Part shown: positions 54,810 to 64,000 of the stretch, one piece after another | Position numbering within the stretch: position 1 is the stretch's first letter | How the letters are laid out: every line of letters starts with the position of its first letter | Source of the DNA: Aphrophora alni | Taxonomy: Eukaryota; Arthropoda; Insecta; Hemiptera; Aphrophoridae | NCBI GenBank assembly: GCA_963513935.1 | Contig: OY740773.1 | Coordinates: 103,277,291-103,341,290, forward strand | DNA: 64,000 bases | Direction of reading: 5' to 3' | Notes under the pieces: generated by a model | The model's input: only the letters and a program-made list of their open reading frames with translations | Told to the model about the DNA's origin: nothing | Database searches by the model: none | Translations under genes and position numbers: made by a program

Positions 54810-56810
54810 GTTTTCTAAATAAACAATAGCGCTAAAACACTCTGTGTGTTTCTTCTAGACAGACCTAATTCTATGAAGTGTTTTTTTCTTTTTTATCAAA
54901 TCATTTTCAAATCGAATTAGTCTCTTTCTTTTGAAATAGGTTAGTTTTATGTATTGTTAGATTAACAGTTTGGATGATTATAAATACCGCTATTTTAGAG
55001 TCATTACATGAAGTTTGCAACCTTCTGTGACATATTACCTAAACTATCCTATCCTAACCTGTTGGAACAATTTAGCATTTTTAAGTTTTATTTTATAGGT
55101 TTTTAGGTTGGTAGTATTGGATAGTATAATATCTGTTATGTCCCGTCCACTCATGAAGTTTGCAACCTTCTGTGGCATATTACCTAAACTATCCTAACCT
55201 AACCTGTTGGAAGAATTTAGCATTTTTATGTTTCATTGTGTAGGTTTTTAGGTTGGTAGTATTCGATAGTATAATATCTGTTATGTCCCGTCCATTCATG
55301 AAGTTTGCAACCTTCTGTGGCATATTACCTAAACTATCCTAACCTAACCTGTTGGAACAATTTAGCATTTTTATGTTTCATTGTGTAGGTTTTTAGGTTG
55401 GTAGTATTCGATAGTATAATATCTGTTATGTCCCGTCCATTCATGAAGTTCGCAACCTTCTGTGGCATATTACCTAAACTATCCTATCCTAACCTGTTGG
55501 AACAGTCTAGTTTTGCTTAATGTGTTTTCAAAAATTTTCTTTAGTATATTTTAAGCATGGTAGTACTGAATATTGATTATTGTAATATTTTCTGTTATCT
55601 CCCGTCCACACATGAAGTTTACATTATTCTGTGGCAACTTACCTAAACTAACCTATCCTGACCTGTTACAATAATCTAGTTTTGTGTAATGTATTTTTTT
55701 TTAGGTTTCATTGTATTTGTTTTTAGGTTATTAGTAATGAATAGTAATTAATTTTAGTATTATCTGTTATATCCTGTCCACTTCTGAAGTTTGCAGTTCT
55801 GTGTCAGGTTAGGTAGTGATCAAACGAACTTTACCCAACCTAACCTGTTGGGATGATTTTCTATATAGGTTATGTGATGTTTTCTAAATAAACAATAGCT
55901 GTCAATCACTGACTCGTCCTTGTTTTCTTTACGTGGATTAATTATTCGAAGAATGTTTTCGTTTACACTCTTTAATGAAGTCATTTTAAAATATTTTCTT
56001 TTAAAATATCATGTCAAACTTTAAACACTTTCATAGATTTTCAGGTTGACAGAAATGAATAACGATTAATTATGGTATTTTTTGTTATCTCTCGTCCATT
56101 CACGAGGTTTACAAATTAATGTGAGGTTAGGTAGTGACCAAACGAACTTTACCTAACCTAACCTGTTGGGACAAAATTTAGTGTTTTGGGATGTTTTTTT
56201 AAATGAAAAATAGCCGTAAAGCACTCACTCTTCCTTGTTTTCTCTACATACGATGATTCTACGAACAGTGTTTTTCTATACATAGAAATTATTTTACAAA
56301 ATTTTCTGGTCTTTTTTAAAAATAAAATGTAGTCGATAGTTTCGTTTTATGGGTTTTTAGGTTGGTAGTATTGAATAATGATTAAGTGTAGAGTTTTTTA
56401 TCTGTAACATTCCTGAGACTACATGATGTTTGCAAAATTATATGATAGGTTAGGTAAGGTAACCCAGCTAACCTAACCTGTTGGGCCGAACCCGAGTATA
56501 GCGTAATACTTTCTAAATAAACAAATGCGATAGAAACTCCACACGTGCCTGTCTACTCCACAACAAAGAGTATTTTAAATCAAATTCGGGTCCTCGCAAA
56601 ACCGTTATATATTTTATACAATAATTTAAAAGTTTCATTGTATAGGTTTTTAGGTTGGCAGTACTGGATAATGATTAATTTTGGTATTTTCCGCTACTTC
56701 CACGAGACTTCACGATATTTGAAAATTTCCGTGACAGGTTAGGTAAGATAAACCTACTTTATATGTGAGGACAAAACCGAGTTATTGTTTAATATATTTT
56801 CTAAATAGAG
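54810..56810 (+). repeat. Satellite-like array with 145-bp and about 310-bp periods
   Basis: The motif CATGAAGTTTGCAACCTTCT starts at 55007, 55152, 55297 and 55442 (145 bases apart, nearly identical), then at 55611 and 55782 (about 170 apart), then as weaker versions at 56101, 56422 and 56711 (about 290-320 apart). A second motif, TTTTCTAAATAAACAATAG, marks 54810, 55879, 56193, 56509 and 56795. So about 310-bp full units flank a block where a shorter subunit is multiplied. Each unit carries AACCTAACCTGTTGG and TTTTTAGGTTGGTAGTA. No coding frame. Confidence 0.85.
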
Positions 56811-56814
56811 GAAA

Positions 56815-57400
56815 AAAAAATATTGGACCTCCGTTTTTGAACTGACCTCAAGAAAGCGACAAAGTGATTTTCGACATGACGTCCGTCCGTCGTCATGGTT
56901 GTTGTCGTCGTCGTAAGCACGTAGAACGTTAGCGGACATTATTAACATTAGAAAAATCGAATTTTAAATGTCAAAATCGAGATCATTTCAAAACAGTTTT
57001 TTCTTCATATCTCGTGTATTATTCAACTTATAATATACTAAATTAGATAAAAAATTTCCATATTACAGTCAAAAATGTAATTTCGAACCCCCAAGAAAAT
57101 GTAATATTCGCAGAGACGGCAGCACCGAGATATTAACACGAGCGAAGTGAATGGAGACTTTCTAATATACACATCTACGAGGCTAGTTAGGGCCTAACCG
57201 AAATAAAGAAAGCGAGGATATAAACTATTAGGTCCAGAAAACTTGTATGGTTTAAAACTTACCCTACTGGATAAGGCTCCTTGATCTACATTTCCTACAA
57301 GTAACAACTTTCGACATTACATTTGAAGAATATCCTTGTATTACAATACACGGTGGGGTCTAGGTAAGTACCATGATGGCTTCCGTCAACTTTGTTAATG
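56815..57400 (+). repeat. D dispersed repeat, copy 5
   Basis: GATTTTCGACATGACGTCCG, AACAGTTTTTTCTTCATATC, CTCGTGTATTATTCAACTTA, ACCGAGATATTAACACGAGC, GAAGTGAATGGAGACTTTCT, ACCCTACTGGATAAGGCTCC, TTGTATTACAATACACGGTG. The minus-strand 64-codon frame (56754-56948) is not a gene. Confidence 0.7.
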
Positions 57401-59130
57401 ATGACCGAAAGACTTCTCTGATTTAATCAGGGGGGGGGGGAAAGGTTTAATTAGATGTAGATAATGTCCAGAGGTAAAGGAATGAACTCACGGTACTGTA
57501 CACCTTGTTATTCGGTCACAGTGCCAAGAACATTTACAATAATAATTATTGATAACCAGTACGCATGTGCAAAGATAATAAACTCGACTGAAACACTTGC
57601 CCTTATAGAGAGATACCATTTAATCAAACTGCATCGAAGGTCTGCCTGACATTCCTGCCATCTGGTTACACAACGAGATCAAGCAGGCAATGAACTTTCT
57701 TCTCTTCACTGCCTGCTCGAAGGACAAACATCACTGTTTTTTTTTATCCTTTTCTTTTTTTTAGGTCAGTCAGTGAGCTGCCACCTGTTTTATAAAATGA
57801 GAACACGTCAGTCGGGAGATATTCGTAAAACCAAGTCACGAGTAATACCCTTTAAAAACGAGGTACTTACCCAGCCCCAGTACGCAATCGGATCCTCTAA
57901 ATGCAATGCTCAAAAGTACTTTTCTTAGCCCTTGTCGGAAATATAATATATTAAAGCTCTTCGCTCTAACCAAACTCTTTGACCCTCCTCCCCTTAAGTT
58001 TCTGACTTCCTCTAACAATCTGCATCTGATTTCAGAAATATAATAAAATTAGCAGGTTTGTCACAGAGCACAGACATCTTAGGAAACATTTTAACTGGTA
58101 AGCTTCTGCATAGAATAATTTACCCTGCACAGTAACAGTTCTTTGAATGCAACTTCCTGTTCAGGAATGTCTCGAGATCTTTGGATTTTTGACAAGGACA
58201 ATCCTTGAGACAACCTTGTCAGGAAGGAGATCTAACGGGGATGACTAGGTGGTACTTCATTTGCAAAAGGATTAGACCGCCCAAAGAGTTAAACACTTCG
58301 CACATGAGGACGTGTTATATCTACTTCACTCTGTCCCTTCCTGTTTATACTAACTTATGTTAACTACCGAACCGTGTCCAACCTTGAAGTCCGGTTACCT
58401 AAACAAACGATGCCATTTTGTCTTGAACCTAAGCTGAGCTGCAGTTATTTAAAATTCTATCCATCACCTCCTACACAGGCCATTGTACTTCCTTTATTAT
58501 GTCTGAATCTATTCCTTAAGCTAAGTCTCCATTGGCAGTGTGATCTTGGATTAACCATATTTAGTTTGTTAAGAGTGATTCACGATCACGAGTTGGGCTT
58601 TAAATTCAATAAAAAACAGCTGTTTAGGTGTAATGCTCACTTAGCTGGTGGACTGACCAACATACAAAATTAAGGGAGGTGTGAATTTTTATTTAAATTT
58701 CTATTTTCAAAATAAAGGCAACTTACAAATCTCCTATTTCTGTAGTTTTTCTCTATTACAGAAATATGTCAAGAGGACAAAGTTTTACCTTATAAAATTA
58801 CCTAAAAACTAAGATGTGATGCATACAATTTAGACTGGAAATGAGTGTTTCTTTTACCATATTACCCACTTTCTCGTAAGTAACAATAACAAATTACCCA
58901 ACTACCCTAATAAATAATTTGTTTATTTAAATCCACTTTATTGGTGTTAATAAAGAAAAAAACCATTTTTAAACCGCTAACTATAAATTTTTAATACAAC
59001 TTGTGAACAAGTTTATACATCTGTGAACATGGATGAGTCCCTCAAAAAAATACTCCGAATTACATGTTTTAAACTAATGTACTAACACTAAACCCCAATA
59101 ATAGAGGTAGTATGTTAACCGATTTATAGT

Positions 59131-59150
59131 AACCTAACCTAACCTAACCT
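59131..59150. repeat. (CCTAA)4 interstitial telomere-type repeat
   Basis: Four exact AACCT units, equivalent to TTAGG on the other strand, the common insect telomere repeat. It sits 48 bases before the foldback element F2. Its short length suggests an internal site, not a chromosome end. Confidence 0.75.
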
Positions 59151-59198
59151 CAGTAGAAGACTATAGAATAACTTTTTTCTAATTATGCTTACTGGGTG

Positions 59199-60212
59199 TA
59201 ACAGACCCGTCTCGGACGTATTGTGGGCAAACGGTTTTGTAGAAATACGAAATAAATTGTAGCCCCACTAATTTCAGATGAAAAACCCTCAGAAAAAGCT
59301 GCTTTGTGGGGTAGTGGTATTTTTCAAAATTTTCATAGGTCAAATGATATCTTGTTTTAAAGACCTTACAACCACAAACATTGACAAAGTTTTTTAAAAT
59401 ACCTGTTACGGTTTCAAAATGGCGGCTCAAGATTCAGGTTTAATGTAATTTACCATTACAGCTATACCATTCCATAGGGAAAGACTCAGATACCTATATA
59501 CAGGTTTTGAATGATGTGTCACATTAGTGTTTTCAAATTTTGTCTCGTCCCACATCTATACACCAATGTTACGCTGTGGCGAAGATAAAGTGCAACGTAC
59601 CTTCTTGAGCATCCCTAACCATTTCCTCACACAAGGTACTTATAATAGATAGTTTTAAAAATTGACGATTTAAAAAAATGTAATGTAATTTCGTCCATAA
59701 TTTTTTTTTAATACCAACAGGTTAAAACACAACTGAAATAGAATTTTATACCCGCCATTTTGAAACTGTAAATTTAAAAACATTGGATTTTTCAATATCT
59801 TTCAATTGATGTACAACTCGACCTAGCATGCCATTGAAAATTTTTGAGATTGAGGTTGTTTTAGTTTTCTAAAATTTGATTTTAGCAAATCATTCAAAAC
59901 CTGTATTACGATTCTTATTTTCATATTTTAGTCTAGCCGTAGGGAATAGTATTTCCGGACATTTCGAGCCGCCATTTTGAAACCGTAACCAGTATTGAAA
60001 AAACATCGACTAAATGTTTGTAGTTGTAAGGTCTTTAAAACAAGATATTACTTGACCCATACTTGTATTTGAAAATGTTGAGAAACAGACTACTGCCCGT
60101 CAAAATATGACCTTAAGAGGTTCCGATTTGAAAAGAAATATTACCTCAAGATTGTTGATATGCAAATTATCAAACCGTTTGCCCACAATATCTCTAAAAA
60201 GATGGTCTGTTA
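59199..60212. mobile_element. Foldback element F2, about 1 kb with long inverted arms
   Basis: Outer ends TAACAGACC (59199) and GGTCTGTTA (ending 60212) are inverted. Arms of roughly 230 bases include TATTGTGGGCAAACGGTTTTG against CAAACCGTTTGCCCACAATA, GTTTTAAAGACCTTACAACC against GTTGTAAGGTCTTTAAAAC, and CGGTTTCAAAATGGCGGCTC against GAGCCGCCATTTTGAAACCG. The inner 530 bases contain a further CCCGCCATTTTGAAACTG, so the palindromic word recurs. The open frame 59179-59430 is part of one arm and not a gene. Transposon class unknown; F1 has the same architecture without obvious sequence identity. Confidence 0.78.
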
Positions 60213-60221
60213 TATAAAAAA

Positions 60222-60405
60222 AAATCTCAACCCTTCAAATACTTTTAATAACGTCAGATTTGAAGAGAACAAGTTGGTCAAGAAAGTTCCGAAATGAATA
60301 GGAAAGATGAGAGTGATCTAACCCAAGACTACGTGCGGGAAAAAATGTGTAGATCCAGCTAGGACCTCGGGATTGCAACTCCCGTACACACTATAGTGAG
60401 TCCTT
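60222..60405 (-). repeat. S2 SINE-like repeat (-)
   Basis: Reverse copy directly beside foldback element F2: CAAATACTTTTAATAACGTC, GAGAACAAGTTGGTCAAG, GAGTGATCTAACCCAAGACT, GTAGATCCAGCTAGGACCTC and CACACTATAGTGAGTCC. Confidence 0.72.
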
Positions 60406-60769
60406 GAAACGCATGTAACGAGAAAATGTCAAACTAATTAAACATAAATTAAAGATAAAATCAAGTGGGCGCGTTACTTAAAAACAAATAAAGACGCAAT
60501 CAATCATCCAACAAACATTCCTTTCTGACATCATGACTAAGCAAGAAGAAGATGAGATGAAGGAACCTAATAAACTCGGTATATTCTTCCGAAAAAAACG
60601 CTTACCACTTAGGTAACATTTTGGTTTACAAATTGATGGACAACGTTGAATTTTTCATATCATTGATATAGTTAATGTAGCAACATTTCTGTATATAAAA
60701 ACATGACGTTTCGAGTGAATGGAAACAACTTTGTTATCAAGTGACAAACCTAGAAAATAATAAACTTCT

Positions 60770-61080
60770 AAGATGACAAATAGCGAAGTTATTGTTCCGA
60801 AACCTGACTTCAGAAGAAAATGTGACGTTCCTATAGCTACGAGATCTGCCAGAGACGACACGAGCAAAGCCCGTGATATTTTAAAAATCTATGAGGCTTG
60901 TTAGAGCTGCACGTCAAGAAAGTAATGATATACACAATTACAAGGTTCAGAAAACAAACCTGCCCTACTGGATAAGACCCCTTGATCTACCAAATACAAT
61001 TTAACATTTCCTACAAAACCAACATTTGGACATTATGCTGTATTACGTGTTATCAAGTACTATGATGTTTAATTCTTAAA
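60770..61080 (+). repeat. D dispersed repeat, copy 6 (3' part)
   Basis: GATGACAAATAGCGAAGTTA, CTTCAGAAGAAAATGTGACG, GACGACACGAGCAAAGCCCG, TATGAGGCTTGTTAGAGC, CTGCCCTACTGGATAAGACC, ACAATTTAACATTTCCTAC and AAGTACTATGATG. The minus-strand frame 60655-60867 is not a gene. Confidence 0.68.
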
Positions 61081-62163
61081 CAAACCCAAATGTTTTGTAT
61101 TTACTATTCTACGTGATCCAATGTGGGTAATGCATTCCCGTAGACACCAGCATTCTTTTAGCACAAGCACGTTTCGTTTCCTTTAATAGAATAGATAATT
61201 TCTATAGTTGTATTCTATACGCTCTGCTAGACAAGTCCCGCGGTACAATGTAATACAAGAAGATATTCTAATGCAATGTCTAAAGTAGTTTCTTGGGCTG
61301 TGTTGAAAATGTTAAATTGTATCGGTAGATCAATAGTGCATTTGTTTGAAACACAGGTTTTCTGATTCTCGTAGTTGTGTAACCATTATTTTCTTAAAGT
61401 TGGCAAACCTTTTATATGTGTGTGTATATTAAAGAGTTTCCTCTCGCTTCCCTCATCAGTATCTCGGCCTAACTAAAGAATCCACTCGTAACTGTACGAA
61501 CATTACAAGTTACGGTTATAAAATGGTCACGTGAACGGAATCTTGAAGACGGACGGACGAAATGTCGAAACCATTTGTTGCGATTACCAAACTAACCCCT
61601 TACTTCGTATACTGTGTTAAGTACAGTCTGGACTTTCATTGAGCGCGTTAGGGGAAGTTGCAGGCGGGAGGAGAAGTGACGTCATAACTCCTACAGCTGA
61701 TAAAAACATTAACTCAGTTCCATTCCGCTGTCAATGTTTGTTATGTTTCCGAATCGTCCGTTTGTCGTCTTTATTTTGTTCACAAACAGGACAAACTTTC
61801 CAACCAAAAAAGTCGTTATATAAATATTCAAAATTGCTGCTATTTGCAAAAATAAATGGTTTTAAAATTTTATTTAAATTTGGTATTTAAGCTCAGATTT
61901 ACAGTTAGACAAACTTGATAACCAGAAAAATCATAATATAAATTTCAAAATGGCGGCAAATTTCTAAAATATGTTTAGTTTTTAAAACGTTTTAGTTGTA
62001 AGTTCGATTTTTATTTGATATATAAGGTCCACATACTTCCTTCAAAATTTATTTTTTTCCATTTAAAACCTTAAGTAAGGATTTTAAAGGAAGCTGTTCA
62101 CCTTCCGTTATGTGAAATTCGTTCACGTCTCGCCCACTACCACAGATCGAAGTCAACTATGTT

Positions 62164-62305
62164 CAATAATATTTCAAGTGAAAATTTACAACCTAGACTG
62201 TGAATCGAACCCAGGACCTTTGGCTTTACGCGCCAATGCTCTACCAACTGAGCTACCCTAGTCGCTTCTCAGCACAGGGCGTAGACTTCTCTTGAAATAT
62301 TATTG
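62164..62305. repeat. 15-bp perfect inverted repeat enclosing a tRNA-like unit
   Basis: CAATAATATTTCAAG (62164-62178) and CTTGAAATATTATTG (62291-62305) are exact inverted copies 142 bases end to end. The intervening sequence is a tRNA-like cloverleaf on the minus strand plus short linkers. The arrangement looks like a small mobile unit with terminal inverted repeats carrying a tRNA-derived sequence. No clear target duplication was found. Confidence 0.65.
62191..62263 (-). tRNA. tRNA-like sequence, anticodon loop reads GTA (probable pseudo-tRNA)
   Basis: A 73-base cloverleaf can be drawn on the minus strand. Acceptor GACTAGG pairs mostly with TCTAGGT (two G-U pairs, one mismatch). The D-arm is GCTCAGTTGGTAGAGC, the anticodon arm TTGGC-GCGTAAA-GCCAA (perfect stem), and the T-arm CTGGG-TTCGATT-CACAG (one mismatch). 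A-box TAGCTCAGTTGG and B-box GGTTCGATTC are near consensus. The anticodon would be GTA (Tyr), but position 33 is C, not the universal T, and eukaryotic tRNA-Tyr genes normally carry an intron, absent here. A SINE head or other tRNA-derived repeat is the likelier reading. Confidence 0.55.
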
Positions 62306-62433
62306 TATATTCAATACTTACTAGTAAAAACGTATAAGCGGAAAAAACAAATAATTAAAAAATAAACTATGTTCGTTATTATTTTCTTTCTTTTTGTTTT
62401 TTTATTAAGTGTATAAAAATCGGTAGACCTACC

Positions 62434-62735
62434 CAGCATGCAAACTTTCCTTTTTTCCTTTATGGAACTAACGGACACACAATTGATGATTTCACGATGG
62501 ACTTTACTCCCACCAACTTTCTTCCCGTCGTTTTCACCTTCCACCACAACACAAGAAACCAATGTTTTTGAAATGCACAGTACCAAACTCACTGCAAGAC
62601 TGAGCTCAGTGTTTCCCCCACTACACCAACCGGCCCAGACGACGACTGCGCATCTCACTGCCAGTGGTCAGGCTACATCTTACGAACTGTATTTAGTTTC
62701 AAACTGCCTACATGTTAGTTGCGTTAGTCTCTCTT
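62434..62735 (-). other. GC-richer patch, possible non-coding first exon
   Basis: This stretch is clearly less AT-rich than its surroundings. On the minus strand it ends at a fair donor, CTGG|GTAGGT. A minus-strand frame is open for 115 codons (62658-62311) but has no in-frame ATG near its start, so it would have to be entered by splicing or be untranslated. A 99-codon plus-strand ATG frame (62438-62737) overlaps it, with a Ser/Thr/Pro-rich composition and no domain. It might be a distal 5' UTR exon of PPP2R3 or belong to another gene. The evidence is thin. Confidence 0.25.
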
Positions 62736-63547
62736 AGGACCTGACGGTCGGCTAAGTAATGAGAGAAATCAGTCGTGTTTTGAGACAAGTTATTTGTCGT
62801 TCGCAAAGGAACTTGTATTTCGGTTTCTTTGAGAATACATAAATACCCAACGATTCCAACCAAAGTTTCCGGAGACCAAGGCGTCACGTCGAAATGTAAT
62901 GCGGCATTCTAAGAAACCGTTTCCAGTCAAATGCAATCAGGTTTGGAAGACCATCAATACTTATCATAGCAGAAAGTGTTGGATATGTTATGCATCAAAG
63001 TCCGAAAAAATTCATTAAGAAATTATTTCAGCAGGCTAGTGTAGAATATAATAAGTAAAACATAATATCTCGACGTTTTATTGAAAAATAAAGTACATTC
63101 ACTTGATATAGGTTTTAAGTAGTATTGCATAAATATTATCAGTATTAAGATTGCTTTGAGATACACCTACAACAAATAACTCGTTCAGTGAAATCCAACA
63201 AGCCGGAATTGTGTTTTTCAAAGACAACTCTTAATTTGACCAACTCCAAGGTGGTCCTACCTCGCTTCACGAAGCTCCAAGTCAAGTCTTTGGATCGAGA
63301 CATTCTCATTATTTGGTCGATGCCAGTTATATCTGTCCTTTGAACTCTGATCTACACAGAAATAGCAAAGCTACTCCTCCAGTCCCAGCCACAGTATAAC
63401 CCTTCCGTCTATTTTTACAAGACACACGTGCCTGTTGCAGTTCTTTGATCTGATATCATAACTGTTCTTTAGCAGGAAGAGTGATTCTGGGTTTTACAGG
63501 ATAATCGGTCACATATATCCAGATAGTTATGAACGGTTACAAATAAA

Positions 63548-63740
63548 AGTGACAAACGACTTAGGGTCCCGTAGGCATGTAGGGACAGTTATTATTATAA
63601 AGTCAAAGTCTTAGCACCAACATATTAATTTCTTCGCCAAATAAACATATATATCAAAATAACTTCTAGTTTTATTTGATACCCCATACATAATATTTTT
63701 CAACTTGATAGTTTTGCTCCTCAACTAGTTTTGATTGTTA
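63548..63740 (+). repeat. Dispersed repeat, partner of 28738-28920
   Basis: Second copy of the repeat in intron 3, same orientation: GGCATGTAGGGACAGTTATT, ATAAAGTCAAAGTCTTAG, CAACATATTAATTTCTTC, TTTGATACCCCATACATAAT. Noncoding. Confidence 0.65.
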
Positions 63741-64000
63741 TCGCTATATTTTTTTCTGTATGTGGGACAATACAAAGAATATAAATGCAAAGTTTGAATT
63801 ATATATGATTTTTCGTCTGTTTTGGCTGTATAGACTGGTTGCGCCTTATAGAAAGACGGACAGACAAGGGCGTCTTTCACCTACGGACTCTAATAAAAAC
63901 ATTAAACTTAAAATAAAAATTTCGAAAAATTCAAAAAATGTTAATTTCTATTATTCAAACATAAATAAACTTTTGGAAAATGGAGTAATTTGACTGATAA

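Larger units (their letters stand above)
53526..64000. other. Upstream flank of PPP2R3 (5' UTR and beyond)
   Basis: This is sequence 5' of the PPP2R3 start codon. The first part (53526 to about 53860) should contain the 5' UTR and promoter; I see no clear TATA box or initiator. The rest holds S2 copies, a satellite-like array, D repeats, a foldback element, a tRNA-like unit and a GC-richer patch described separately. In 54120-54800, 57405-59130, 61085-62160 and 62740-63545 no gene was recognised. The open frames in these stretches (58374-58673, 61639-61890, 63760-63993) lack known domains. Confidence 0.6.

Noticed and set aside
58374..58673. 99-codon plus-strand frame upstream of foldback F2
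   Set aside because: It has no recognisable motif, random-like composition, and no partner exon.
62311..62658. 115-codon minus-strand frame as a secreted protein
   Set aside because: There is no in-frame ATG near its beginning, it overlaps an open plus-strand frame, and its 3' half is an AT-rich Lys/Ile run.
1..64000. CRISPR arrays, operons, phage or bacterial defence genes
   Set aside because: The sequence has eukaryotic introns and insect-type transposons throughout. No regularly spaced short repeats of CRISPR type are present; the 44-bp and 145-bp repeats have no unique spacers.

Overview
This window looks like a piece of an AT-rich, repeat-dense insect nuclear chromosome. The evidence is GT-AG introns of 2.4 to 11 kb, scattered TTAGG/CCTAA motifs of the insect telomere type, tRNA-related SINE-like repeats, Jockey/CR1-like LINE remnants, and mariner, hAT and piggyBac elements. 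A hemipteran or another large-genome insect fits, but the order cannot be fixed from sequence alone. There are no bacterial-type genes, operons or CRISPR arrays.

One host gene is clearly recognisable. On the minus strand, six coding exons between 53525 and 19376 encode the N-terminal and central part (about 300 residues) of the protein phosphatase 2A regulatory subunit B'' (PPP2R3 / PR70-PR72 family; Drosophila CG4733 is the relevant fly gene as I recall it). The start codon is at 53525-53523 with an in-frame stop upstream. Exons are 53388-53525, 45589-45692, 36903-37032, 25921-26024, 22020-22200 and 19376-19619. All junctions are GT-AG and the phases agree. The last visible exon holds the first EF-hand loop and ends in phase 1 at a good donor. 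I could not find the C-terminal exons (second EF-hand and tail) in 1-19375, so they are probably past the left edge or too diverged for me to see.

The rest is intron, flank and repeats. Left part (1-19375, downstream intron or flank): an hAT MITE with a perfect 8-bp target duplication; a piggyBac-type element with TTAA sites and a surviving acidic N-terminal reading frame; a mariner remnant whose C-terminal end is repeated three times; two further Tc1/mariner remnants; and a palindrome. Intron 5 holds two LINE-end fragments and a duplicated segment. Intron 4 holds a deleted mariner with both ends. Intron 3 holds a LINE reverse transcriptase remnant, a LINE RNase H remnant, and a 176-bp near-perfect palindrome with a hammerhead-like core. 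Intron 2 holds a second copy of the 11-kb transposase family, a 1-kb foldback element and a tail-to-tail SINE pair. Intron 1 holds another LINE remnant and an element with a GDFN endonuclease remnant. Upstream flank (53526-64000): a 2-kb satellite-like array with two period lengths, a second 1-kb foldback element, an intronless tRNA-like cloverleaf inside a 15-bp perfect inverted repeat, and a GC-richer stretch that might be a distal first exon.

Several noncoding families recur and are labelled here S1 and S2 (SINE-like), R1 and D (long dispersed repeats). I see no new multi-gene system. The items most worth checking are the palindromes with hammerhead-like cores, the tRNA-like/inverted-repeat unit, the satellite array, and the tandemly triplicated transposase tail.
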